64,000 nucleotides of DNA from Symsagittifera roscoffensis (taxonomy: Eukaryota; Xenacoelomorpha; Acoela; Convolutidae): the NCBI RefSeq assembly GCF_963678635.1, contig NC_087063.1:15753006-15817005 (forward strand), given 5' to 3'. The notes under the pieces were generated by a model. It worked only from the letters and a program-made list of their open reading frames with translations, was not told where the DNA came from and ran no database searches. Below, one piece after another: positions 25,001 to 33,700 of this stretch. The first letter of the stretch is position 1; the number at the start of each line of letters is the position of its first letter. The position numbers were made by a program, and so were the translations under genes.

Positions 25001-25642
25001 GGGACGCCGATGGATATTTTTGTCCGGGGAGTGGGGGTAGGACTTACCCACACTGAAAACTTGATAATAAAAAAATTGAGAATAGCAAGAGAAACAGGAA
25101 ACTTAGAAGCAGAAACAGGTGAAGAACCTAAGAAACCTGACATAGGCAGGGTAGTTGAGTCATATTTTAATTTACCAAATGAATATTCTAGTAACATAAT
25201 ACTAACAGACAGTGATTTCATACTCACAAACAGAACATGTGCGGTAGCTATCACCGCAGACATGAGTTTTAGGACGGCGCTAGCGGCAGATTTTAAGAGG
25301 GAATATAAAAACGTGGAATTCCTTTGGAAGCAAAGACCAGGGATAGGGGGCGTAGCAGCCTTACCCCCGGCGGTGTCGCAAATACCGGGAAAGTACTTAT
25401 GCTTCCTGGTAACGAGGGCGACAGAGAAGCAACACGTGGACCCAGAAAATCTAGTCTTGTCTTTGACGAGGCTGAGGGACTTCCTTGTGGAAATGGACGT
25501 GAAGGAGCTTTCGCTTCCAGTGTACGATCCAAATAGAGGAAGACTGCATCCTCGGGAATTGTACGCGCTTGTACACGTGATATTCTCTGATACGAACATA
25601 CAAGTATATCTACATAAGAAATATTACTTAAGTATAGGCTGA
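16040..25642 (+). CDS. Gag-Pol polyprotein with C-terminal macro domain (ORF1, 3200 aa)
   Basis: This single uninterrupted frame carries, in order: a charged disordered N-terminus; a coiled coil (about 303-440); a capsid-like region (about 575-790); two CCHC knuckles from C801 and C853; an aspartic protease (DTGA at 1160); RT (about 1477-1770, YVDD at 1645-1648); RNase H (first Asp at 1793); a non-canonical linker of about 450 residues with three LSGE repeats; and integrase with an HHCC zinc region (from H2417), a D2483-D2542-E2578 core with D,D(35)E spacing, and a GPF motif at 2719-2721. An acidic extension follows, then a TARG1/OARD1-like macro domain at about 3040-3200. The start ATG is supported by the identical N-terminus in the minus copy. 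Gag and Pol are fused without a frameshift, so their ratio must be set after translation or by other means. All enzyme motifs look intact. It would copy the element RNA to DNA and integrate it. The macro domain's role is unknown. Confidence 0.96.
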   Translation: MSLDKSRIPKRGNSSRKFIPVKQRKTMTDPFVDWIKRTRSDKEGTVSGRMVETRSQKTSEERRELLEVEVNTDHTMNDNQGVNGLEGRGRRLASESTPVEQGHDFATSTGTLDREEMSELSDISTEVTATRRSPTDNTMMASGTGKQTTSSSFSERVKNTFGNIFPFSMGGGAGNDGESQEEEDEEEQGDFGSQVSLNSSIQESEAHVGRETGTMDKFGVVTTISKEADTPGQSKDFTIRTSSEPQPEESRTRGLGNALADPEINNDKTSRQRVKARISTSTKLPGTDRVTPPLVTPLMDNGAALEEALNNIVGSLGEQNEQMSIRMSELERAVHIERESLREEINRNRQEVGRSEKRLKERTDEHMTRNLSRMTREAEQRELRLRADMEKLRIQQEQSLGSLDTKIDAMMERRTQAIMDRLDGLLSSKSGPKEGEPNSGGPSREPRVNFNEHQRRKANGSTRGRGSSSGFATRGNTAWGPNSRASSTGNRQTSNERSTQSTHATGRSDSGNMGHTSPRRSHMGQAGNAHGDSDCRDAPHTEPSTRCEDTQAGHSRDATAMATAFEPLNRSLETFLTRLSRTNERSEKSRRVFKKPRCYKDESDGCIDTWIEVMKLHFEEEDLSERQECSALTSNLEGTALNCVMAKKQYQRDTAEKIFEILLNRFGSGVQGHQAMMRFEKRRQREDETIDKFLDDLEMLRRRSQPDESNRRMNLAVASKFIDGVKNDELRTMLATHYTPLSTNAPTPEELRLKSKEYLLLKPPSRSGYYKNNYGNFNNGPANQGNNWYKPRDDMDKRRSCANCSSTDHHVSACPAYKQGMKAIGFSLEDEDASELDHEDFMRGVIAKFGPRCFFCNLEGHFKSDCPQFWDAVADIKHPRHEEALSGVKASKARLLSEAEARRKDKPQELAAKKMQAVTEEAREPEPATAADDFKIDYKAAAKDALNRVQQELVTKEIEQKVKLELENEKLQEQLNTFEATEFEETKTPSSLDMKLKVISGKRFGMAPQGKKIQSIISVAGHQVIRNLSEPSEFTLMHLDTYADYLRQVEPRTESRAVRALLTTGGPRMKKLHGRYLEVYGPYQIMLNVDGISIYTRTYITTDDDQMGQIYLGEEELKVRRIGHDAMMEQDAVHIGYEADVTAHLLDTNGTKIGVTGLLDTGAVVSVMPIKTWERMGFTREDLIPTNLRLAAANRGAIYVAGRTPVTVLHMGGRNLWMSFLVVENLEDADQFILGRDFVRNFDVMIDLNNGLIRIRNPDRKYVKRPINRIITDENKVPVFLDRKVKLQPGQAVVAIFRMRNLNSLSDSKQVCLVPNPNSQSSVILGRSFSVTQNGLCVSVLLNTLDTTVSIQRGKKLGYALPMRTDYEETENSKKYSVKDCPYHANKDKILKRINELKSIRKLFSMKSETDDGLSSCSNFPERPSSYELDSDKPVLPEIEHLKGKIGEGDFEKLRDLLDRNAEVFSKHKADIGCCNFVEHEIELEEGAVPHREGARRMTPHKSEACRAEIEMLLEYDMIEPSKSPWACGVVMAKKKGGQLRFCCDFRYLNAVTIKDAYPIPRIDESLSKLGDAKFFTTLDLGSAFWQVPLRKKDREKTGFACELGLYQWKRMPFGLCNATATFQRLMAQALTGVTKKYGNLLMCYVDDVVIATPTLEDHIDRLDEVFGCMKRAGLKCKPSKCEILRDSIKYLGRMVDRHGVRPDPEAVEAVLTWKAPRTDTQLMSFLGFANYYREFIKGYADKVYPMQKLMRNKGKKFEWNDEAQVAFENIKRELCEAPVLGMPTEKGMYVLDTDASVVAISGILHQEQEWNGRTVLRPIAYGSKVLSDTEMKYGAPKAEMFALVTFVEKYRAYLGSAPFKLRVDNRALSWLKTYSMDQSYIGRWIVRLDGYHMIIEHRMRDKHQNADSLSKKTEFYERLEQKQANQAEVKEGFSFLDKETYEALPLTRWLDKSGHPIPGHPELPVEKAAEIKILSREDPLPLDLLLRSNLVQQELSRMNINSLSLLDKTVQVTPQVMRILGGLLEREVTRDDPEWTAAVASLTVSEKVKIMPSRQQHEENKRDCRTIVQQLVSSIPQEILTSTSYGQKGRESGKQKKTVTFVDRDKEGGVVKQNLLQDYLSGEKDKEKNQRSQDQHPGQGNLSGESEIDEKIPDEKQDLENKVLSGEFRWMRRKYGHDLEERAVSSTTPSTDDKSESSRMNTYSDRDSTSGSELSELAIHTLLVETRARNLDREVYQDPDSDRYLISSERVFDNAADDLETIAVSKRSISLLPQKEVVRTDLQPFQQETQPLAKIWCVKMEEDTHQPNELNSQMRVMKTYLKARYRLSDLLRAQRNDRMTSNLKRWIENGAPDKGDLEEDSYRILRQYFMQKEGRLYLNKDGIVACRRREEDKVLYKYNAIVLPQLYQTELLFRSHDQMGHQGIDKVYQRILKRFEWPGMKKACEKWVTACLSCQQVKDPRKLRFPLQSIESSEFNEVVKIDHQKICMTDSGYNQVLVMIDHFTKYAEAVPCITASAEETCDHLIKTWIARHGCPMTFQSDNGTAFVGELTKELMRRSQVAQAHSTTYHPQTNGLVERQNRTLVSMLRLYCSRYMTDWDRYLPQVMGAYNSTQHSTTGVSPHMMLTGHEKSLPLTFFYPEYEGKKRSPQVYVRDVIRRQQELNDLCRRNTQQAQARQRKRFDKKAAGAKAYSVGDYVWVFQNVIPPKGTKKLLKKWRGPFMITEVHQEGRFYRLSTGRAAHYENIKPHNPSTEDWCIPADMEEGDYLMMDPACEVNEKGTREKNDGNEVVEEGTDTPLDLDPNEQIEADDETLPYAEEDWQDSEQTEVPKNMEPDLPFTMQTRQKDGTRLRKKYNPYGDDFVVDRIDLKKIVEEVVGLEEITVSQDIDIVDDHNDEWVDDWSKPEVEFDDEQQQSNEQDLTNLRVLEWLNEMTSDPEKTSVTIQDVDRESAKYIKTERDDPSWAAQEGQLLIPASNLDLIPGMRSTGTPMDIFVRGVGVGLTHTENLIIKKLRIARETGNLEAETGEEPKKPDIGRVVESYFNLPNEYSSNIILTDSDFILTNRTCAVAITADMSFRTALAADFKREYKNVEFLWKQRPGIGGVAALPPAVSQIPGKYLCFLVTRATEKQHVDPENLVLSLTRLRDFLVEMDVKELSLPVYDPNRGRLHPRELYALVHVIFSDTNIQVYLHKKYYLSIG
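22401..22543 (+). repeat. Three TGTCCGGGGAG motifs spaced exactly 66 bp in the pol linker
   Basis: TGTCCGGGGAG occurs at 22401, 22467 and 22533, each in frame as LSGE with 22 codons between starts. The sequence between them is not obviously repeated. The same 11-mer occurs at 25021 in another reading frame and at 35791 just before the 3' LTR. See the finding on internal polypurine tracts. Confidence 0.8.
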
Positions 25643-26038
25643 GTGATGTGCGAGAGGGTGTTAGGCCAAAGACTAAGTTGTGTGTAATATGTGAGAGGTG
25701 CGTTATGTTATGTTATGTGTTAGGTTATTAAGATCATGGGTAAGTAGGGGTTAGTGACCATGAACAACTAAATGACGATCTTGGGAATAGATCCAAAGTT
25801 TGGACTGTCCAATCTTAGGTCGAATTCCAAAATTTTAGAAACCAATTGATTTTAATAAATTTTAGGATAAATATCTTTTTATCTGAACTGTCTTTAAGCA
25901 AATTTTAACGATGTATGTTAAGGTGAAATTGACAGGTGTGACATTCGTGATTTCTTTTCTAGATCCTGATTGATCATTTAATTGCTCACTTGAGTCAAAA
26001 CTTGAAATCGAAATCAAATCAAACTTGGAAAGAACAGT
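25643..26038 (+). other. 396-bp spacer between ORF1 and ORF2
   Basis: AT-richer than the ORFs, with stops in all frames. It contains a splice-acceptor-like TTTCTTTTCTAG ending at 25962, about 75 nt before the ORF2 start. That could serve a spliced subgenomic mRNA as for retroviral env, which is inference. An 11-mer identical to the LTR start (TGTGACATTCG) lies near 25938, possibly by chance. Confidence 0.5.
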
Positions 26039-27796
26039 ATGGACAATTTCAACCTGGATGAATTGATGGACCTGGCAGAGGCATATGTAGGACCGATGGT
26101 AGATGCGATCTATCGTCGGCTGATCGAACGAGACTTCGCTCTGGAGGACCCAGAGGTGGTCATGTTGCTGACCGCCCTGATTAACATCTTGGGGCACGAC
26201 AACCGTGGGGACCGCCCCACGGAAGTCCTGTTGATGGCAGCATATGGAGAAAGAGGAGTACTAGACCGCCCGAACATGAGAGTGATGAGGTGGAGAAACG
26301 GGGCTCTCTCAGGGAGTGACTTGGCGAATGAGCCTGGGTTGGGAAGTTCTAGGACTTACCAACCAGGTGAGATGCCAATGCCCTCCAAGCCCAAACCTGG
26401 GCTGACGAGAATGCATCGGGAGATGAACAGCGAGGCGACCTCGTCTGGTTCACCACTGAGAGCAGCTGTGCCACCAAAAGGGGCGAAAGTAACACAGAAG
26501 GTTCAGACGAACCAAACCATACAAGATCTGGACGAGATGAACGATCAGTTGAGAAGTACGAAGAAGGAGTTAGACGATATGACGAAGACCATGCTGGCGA
26601 TGGAGGAAGACCGGGACATGTGGAGAAAGTTGTTTGAAGACTGCAACAAAAAGCAGGGTCAAGAGATCGAACGCTTAAGGCAGGAATACAAGGAGCGATC
26701 GGAGCAGGTGGCGTTGACGACGTCCATTGAGAAAATGATACCTGCAAGGGATATTCCTCGTGGGCAGTCCCCGATGGAGCTCTTGACACCTCGAGAAATG
26801 AGTCAAACAACGGAGACACGGCTTCCAGCAGAGACGAACCGAGTAACAATCCCGGATCCTAGTGACACCTTGGGTGATCCCGTCGTAGAACAGACAGTGA
26901 GAAAACTGATAGAGACCGCTGGACGATTGGTCGCTAACAAGAATGCACCAGGTTCCGGGGTGACTGCACCCTATGGAACGATTGACGATACGGGCAGAGT
27001 ACAACTCTCCCAGACAGTAATCAGACAAGGGTTGAGTAACGTGACACCACTCATGGGGAACTCGAGAATCCCAGAGAGGAAAGTAAGGAAGATTCCAGCG
27101 AAGAAAGTGTCTCGTGTAATAGACGTGCAGAAGAATAATCAATTGAAGTATAGTTTCACGGGAGTTCCGGAGACAGATCCGAGAGCCTGCTTCAATCGAG
27201 CTACCTGGAGCCCGGCTGTGAACCTGCAGCAACCACCACTCGGGACATCTCACCTGATATTGGGAGACAGCTTAGTCAGAGTGCTGTCGAATTTGAGGAC
27301 CTCATGGGTCACCACGGTGATGGCCTTTGGAGGCGCGACGATTGCCCAATTATATCGCATGGTGGAGCTGATGAATCCAGGGAATATACCCAATGTGATG
27401 ATCTTAGTTGGGACGAATGACATCTCCAGAGGATCAGATGAGCAGGAAGCACTGTGGGAAGCAATGATGGTGTGTTTGTTTACTACTCTCTGGCAGAAGT
27501 TCAGTTGCGCGGTACTGACCGTTTGCACGGTGCCAATCAACACAAGAAGCCTGACAGTATCAGGAAGAAGGCACAACGAGGGAGTCATGAGATGGAACAA
27601 CATCTTGAGAAACCTAGCAAATCGAAACGCCGGAAGAATGATCCTCATGGACATTGAACATGAATTGAGAGCCATGGATCAAGCCAGACTGACCACAGAT
27701 GGCATCCACTTCGACAGTGTCGAAGGACAAGCTTGGTTGAATCGAGTCTTCCAAGAACGGTTGGATGAGCTGGAAGCAGAACTCTTTGACACATGA
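26039..27796 (+). CDS. SGNH/GDSL-family hydrolase with coiled coil (ORF2, 585 aa)
   Basis: Residues 1-100 form an acidic helical start. About 160-235 is a strongly charged coiled coil, and about 400-580 is an SGNH/GDSL esterase fold. All signature blocks are present: GDS with the nucleophile at S411, GG at 431-432, GTND with N460, and DGIH with D554 and H557 as the remaining catalytic residues. The family hydrolyses esters of lipids, acyl groups or acetylated sugars; the substrate here is unknown. Esterase domains are established in ORF1 of some CR1-like non-LTR elements, but not as a usual part of Ty3/gypsy elements. There is no signal peptide or membrane segment, so an env role is unlikely. 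It ends in TGA followed in the same frame by ORF3. Expression may need splicing from the leader or reinitiation. Confidence 0.88.
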   Translation: MDNFNLDELMDLAEAYVGPMVDAIYRRLIERDFALEDPEVVMLLTALINILGHDNRGDRPTEVLLMAAYGERGVLDRPNMRVMRWRNGALSGSDLANEPGLGSSRTYQPGEMPMPSKPKPGLTRMHREMNSEATSSGSPLRAAVPPKGAKVTQKVQTNQTIQDLDEMNDQLRSTKKELDDMTKTMLAMEEDRDMWRKLFEDCNKKQGQEIERLRQEYKERSEQVALTTSIEKMIPARDIPRGQSPMELLTPREMSQTTETRLPAETNRVTIPDPSDTLGDPVVEQTVRKLIETAGRLVANKNAPGSGVTAPYGTIDDTGRVQLSQTVIRQGLSNVTPLMGNSRIPERKVRKIPAKKVSRVIDVQKNNQLKYSFTGVPETDPRACFNRATWSPAVNLQQPPLGTSHLILGDSLVRVLSNLRTSWVTTVMAFGGATIAQLYRMVELMNPGNIPNVMILVGTNDISRGSDEQEALWEAMMVCLFTTLWQKFSCAVLTVCTVPINTRSLTVSGRRHNEGVMRWNNILRNLANRNAGRMILMDIEHELRAMDQARLTTDGIHFDSVEGQAWLNRVFQERLDELEAELFDT

Positions 27797-30700
27797 GTGC
27801 TGAAGGAAGAGGGAACGGTGAGTGATACGGTGATCACCACCTTTGTGCCTCCTAACCTGGAAACACGCTTGGGTACGGTCCCAGCCGCCATAAATTACCG
27901 GCAACAAAGCTCCAGTGAACCAGGTCGAAGAACAGACGTACAAGATCGGTTGGGAGAAGCACCGATGAGGAGGACAATCCATCCTAGGAAAAGGATAGGA
28001 CCTGTCAACCAACCAATCGAGGAAGTAGCAGGCACATCCAGATCGGACACTAGATCGGAGACGACGAGTACCAGTCGAGAGGAGAGACCGAGCAGAGGCT
28101 CATTGATGTGGTCGCGATCCATACCGTCTCCTTGGCATATATACAAAGAAGAACTAATGAAGCTGGACCTACAGAGAGTGAGCTTCATCGAAGATGCAAG
28201 GAGGATGCTGAATGGAGCGACGCTATCCGTCAGCAGATTGTACTCGATAACCGGCGTAGACTGGTTGATAGCCGCTAGCACAAATTTCAGCTCCACGACG
28301 GCCTTGAGGTTTGCCGACTTGGAGGGACTGCCCTCCAACAACACAATAGGACCTGTGAATGCAAGACCGTTGCAAGATGTGAGATTGAACCATGATGAGA
28401 GGAATCGTGAAGAAAGGCCAGGAAGATTCCTGACGGCGAGAGCGCCGATTGGACAACACGTGAAGATATTTAGGCAATTGACGACACCACCTGGTCATGT
28501 GAAGGAGAGAGTGTACCCAAAACTAGTGAACCAAGATGGTGATGCCCAGAGATATGGCGGATTGACAGCGATAAAGAAAGATGAGACCATCTTCGCCGCC
28601 TACGACAAAGCAGAGATGAGAAAGGCCAAAATCATGGTAGTAGCGAATTCAGAGTTCGTGTACACCTCTAAGTCTTTGTTTTGGCCGGACGTCATAATGC
28701 TGGCCGCAGTTGACCTAGACCTATTGCAATCAGTGTCATTGGCTATAGGGGTACAAAGGCAGACAGAAATGAACCCGATAACGATTGTGTTTGCTGGCAT
28801 CAATGACCATCTACACAGTAGAGGTTTTCTGAGCAGGCTCAGAGATCCTGCAACAGCAGAAAACGCAGTATGGCCAGCGATAAAAGACATCCTGGAGTCA
28901 ATGGGTGAAGTGGTAGACGCGACAAAGGAGGGATCATTCAATAAAGTGACGTTGAGAGTAGTATTTGCGTTGTCTCCGGGATATGCATATCTCCCGGATG
29001 GACTGAAATTTGTGTATGCAATGGTAGCCTTACTTTCGGAGGGAAAATATGATGTGATCATATCAGCCCCGAATCGCATGATAGAAATGGAGAACCTGAG
29101 GCCACTTAAGGCTGAACTGCCGGCAGTATGGTCAGATATCTCAAACGCGATGAGAGGGTTCAAGGACCACGCGTTACACATGTTGGTGTTGGACGAAGTG
29201 CTGGGGTTGGAACTGTCCAACTTCAGTCGGCAACTCAAACTGAAACCAGGAATAGATGACGACCATCGAGTGATCACGGCGATGTCCAACGACTTGTGGT
29301 TCCGAGCAATGGAAGTGGCGAGTGAAGACACGAGAAGAAAAAATTCACTGGAGACGAGAGCTCATCTGGAAGCGATGGTGCTGAGAACCAAGCCGGAAGC
29401 AAACCAGTGGCTACACCTGAATCCGAGAGTAGCGGCATTGGGTGCAGATGCTTTTCAGCAAGGCCCAGTAATGATCACTAAGATACACGCCTACTTGTTG
29501 AAGGAGGTGAACCTGGCGGAAAATGCCGGAGAAAAGACAGCTGAGTTCGTGAACAGAATGTGTCAGATTACTCTGGAAACCTTCTGGACCCAGGAAGTGA
29601 AAGGACAGGAGGGATTTGAAAGGACAGACAGCATGCTAGAAGGGTTGGGAGCCGGATGGACCGCGTCCTTCTTGGCAAAAGTCTACCCGAAAATCTCGCA
29701 CTACTTGATAAAGGAATTCCTCCAAGCGGTAGTGAAAGTATCGATAGTGGAATTAATAGCCCTGTTTGTGACATTTGGAGCGGAGAATTTCGTGAAAGGA
29801 CCGGTGATACTGCTTACGGATGGAATACAGAACCTGCGACTAGATGGACTTCTGACATTGATCGCAATAACCCACGGAAACTTGGGAGGACTGATGAAAC
29901 TGGCACGTTGTCCAGAGCAGATGAAAGAGAGAGTGAGGAATCTGGATATGAAGAAATCCACAGACTCGTGGAACAAAATAAGAGATCTGAGACACACTCT
30001 TATCCAGTATCTCTTGCAGCAAAATCGCTTTGGAACCGGAGAAGACGAGACAATTGAAAGAGAGGAAGATGTTAGACGACATGTTGGAGGCATGCCGCTG
30101 TTAACAGATTTGAGCTTAGCTATGAGAATCGATCCCTTGGCACTGATCAGAGGAGTCACGGAGTTCGTGACAGTGATCTATGGACCAGCAGTCACCTTTG
30201 CGTTCCCTGACGTTAAAGTGGAAGCATATAGGAGGTCGGTGTTGCACCTGAACCTCATATCGGCAGTGGACGGTAGTACACTGAACTGGTGTGAGCAGCA
30301 CGCATTGCGAGAGCTCATGAGTGAAGATCTGTTATTTGCGAAAATATCGGAGCCAGAGATGACAGTCATCAATTTTGACGATCACTTCTGTGACCGCATG
30401 GGAGAAGTAGAAAGAGGGCACATCGAGGTGTTTCCAAAGCTTTGGAATCTGAGGCCCTATGACAAAACGAATGGCGAAATGACCAGAGTGCCTCGTCTCA
30501 CAGCAGCGTATCACAAGGTGAGAGAAGAGACGAAGGACTGGGGCGATTACAAGAAGCTACCCGAAGCAATCCCTGAATTCCCTCTGATAAGAAGGATGTT
30601 GCTCGGAGCAGTCTCCGTAGTACAAACTCCTAGGTTGAGAGCATTCGAAACCAATGAAAGGAGAGTAGGGAATTTCTCGGCGACGATGGATCCATACTTC

Positions 30701-33700
30701 GTGGGGAGAAATGCCGCCGTGTTACAGTACACACGATTTGCGTACACGGATCAAGCGACGAGAAGGCGAATAAGCAACGCTGCTACTCCCAAGCCTGAAG
30801 GATTTGATGAGGAATGGAGGGGACTAGGCTTAGCTCCAATGAGGATGAGAGGCAGGACTGAATTGCCTGAAGCCTCAGTAATCCTGACCAGTGTGAGAAA
30901 AGAGATGAAAGCTGCGGGAGTATTGCAGACGAGAATTTTCCTAGCACCCTTCGGCTGCGAAGAAATCAAAGTGGTCCATGGAGAAGAGGAAGATAAATCA
31001 GCCGGTACATTGCTCATACCGAGATTCCAGGAAGAAGCTGACAATGACAAACAAGGACCATCGAACTCGAATAGGGACAAGTCAGAAGGAGATGACGGAC
31101 AGGGTGGAAACCGTCAGACTGAAGAACCCATGCAACAAGATCAAGCTGGTGGGGAGGACGACAGGGCATCGACAGGAGGAACATCCAGCCTGGATTTCAA
31201 TATCTTCAGTGATCTTGAGAATAATGCAGACACGTTGGAAACGACTGAGCCAGCGGATGAAGGCATCTCGACACTGGAACCTCCGTCAGCCTTTGAGGAG
31301 ATGAAACGGAATTTGCCGGAGAGCAGCTCTCCTGGCAATACAAGAAATAACGATCAGAGAATCCTCATGGAATCACCTCGGAGGAGAAGAATAGAGGCCT
31401 CAGCCAAGGTACTTTTCTTGGGAACGCTACCCGAAGAAGAATGGGAAGTACATCACCGAGACCACGAGAGTAGGACGGGATGTAAGCTGGACAGAGTGGC
31501 GTTCATGGAAGAAGTCTGGACTGTGATTCAGAGCTATGGGACCCAGTCCATTCTCAAAACAGGTCTCAATCAACCCTTGATGAGAGAAGTACTTGACAAG
31601 CTTGATGAGTGTGAAGGGAGACTGAGTGAGTTATTGATCGACTCAGCCACTGATGAGAGTGAAGCGAATTCTCCCATCAAGATGACACCGCAGGACAATG
31701 AAGGAGAGGTGGTGTACCTGTCAAGGACCAGGAGAGGAACAATGCGATCAAAAATGGTGATTGATAAAATCAATGCGATGAAAATGAAGTTAGGCAGCAG
31801 AGTGATGCCGAGGAGGATTGGAAAGACGAAAGTGGATTCGGAAATATCGATGAAAGCTGGTAACTCAGCGAAAAGAAAGGGAGTCGAGGAAGTCATGGAT
31901 TTGGGGCAAGGTGATTATCAATTGTCTGGCACAGATAGAATATTAACTGATATAGCGATGGTGCCACCCATTCTCATGGCGGGGATAAAGTCAACCGGTT
32001 ATAAATCCAAAAGGAGTGACCGCTCTCTGACTGGAGCAACTTTAGAAATGGAAATACTCAGTCAATGTGGAGAGAGTAAAATGAGGGACTTCAAACCATC
32101 TCCCATGAATCATGGAAAAGGGAGTGTTGCAGGACAACTGACACCAGTGGAATACAACCGACTAACAGTGTCGGAGACAGTGTCGATAGATGAACCCACC
32201 GGTGGATACATGGAGATGTTGGAATACCGGAACTCGGCTAGAGGGTATGTAGTGGCCCTGGAAGACGAAAAAGCCACGGAGGGTTATCTGGAAATGATGT
32301 TGCAAGGCACCACCCTCAAGCAGAAGGCGTATGGAACTTTGGCGTCGTCTGACGTAGAGGCGGAGACGATCGAGCAGTTAGTGAGCCTTCCATGGAAAGC
32401 AGTAGTATTGAGGTATTTCGAAGAAGAAATGAGGACTACGCCAAGAATACATGCTCTCGTGGCAGTACCTTACGTAAGGACAGAATTACAACTCAGGCTC
32501 GCCTGGTGCATGATGGGACTGACTCGCGAAGAATATGATTCGGAAGAAAGGAAGAGATCAAAGGAGGAAAAAGTTTTCCTTATGACGAATCTGAGGGATC
32601 TGATAGTCCAGGAGGGAGCAGCAGTAGCGTGTGCAAAGCGGAGAGACGCTCTCTGTTTCATTCGATTCCTGATAGAGCAGATCTCAGTACCTGCATTAAG
32701 CACTTGTGTTAAAATGTTGAAGGAAGGCGATGAGCGAACGAAAGCCATGTTCTTACTAGCAATGCTGGATATGCAGCAAAGTAAACCGATGAGGGTGAAC
32801 ATGAAAGAACCTGAAGAATTGGAACCCATGAAAAAGATAGACGAGATCAGGAGATTCTCAAACAAGGAGTTGAGGCTCACTAAAGAATCTATGGGAGCAT
32901 TGCCGAAATCCAGTGAATACTGTGGACCGATCAAGAAGAAGTCATATAGCTATGTATCCGGGATCATAGGGATAGCGTACAATCCTTTCCTGAGTGAAGA
33001 CATACGTGATTGCTTCTTTGATTATGAGCAGGCGGTGTTACTAAGATTCTGGACGTCCAGAATTGTGACGACTAAGAGCGTTAACAATCCACAGGCCAAA
33101 TTGGGATTGGTCTTGGAAGAAGAGGTGACTGCACCTTCAGTACCAAAATCCGACAAGAGAGTGGAATTTGGGTTGGGATTCTCAGATGAATTACTGAGAA
33201 CGAGCTTGATGGCAGTGTGGGAATTGATGAAGCCATCGTGGTGTCCTAGTCCCAACGCTGACTCAATATTACGGGCGACACAGGACATACAGAGGGAACT
33301 GAATGCGGACTGTAACCTGCGTGACCTCAACATCATATATAATGTGATGATAACAGCCTCTAAGAGCAACGGAGAAGATAGAGTGGAGTTGCCTGGCTGG
33401 GGACCAGAAGACTGGGTCAAACCTGGTAGCTGTCTGGCGGAAGTCTGTGGACTAGAGGGTCACGTTTGTGGAAGTCTAGACTGTGTGAAAACCCTGGAGA
33501 AACAACACAAGCAGTTGACGGTATTGTTTGGAAATGTAGTGATGAAAGCAAGAACGGAAACGGAACTGATAGCAGATTGCCATGGAGGAACCGATGTGAA
33601 TCTAGTGACAGCACTAGGATTCTACAGCATGTTTGGTTCTTTAGAGTCACTATTGAATCTAGAACAGAAACATGAGATGGTCACAGCCATCAGCGTAGAA

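Noticed and set aside
24871-25599. Long minus-strand ORF (242 codons) opposite the end of ORF1
   Set aside because: It is a shadow of a strongly coding plus-strand frame with clear domain content. It has no family signature and no copy for comparison.
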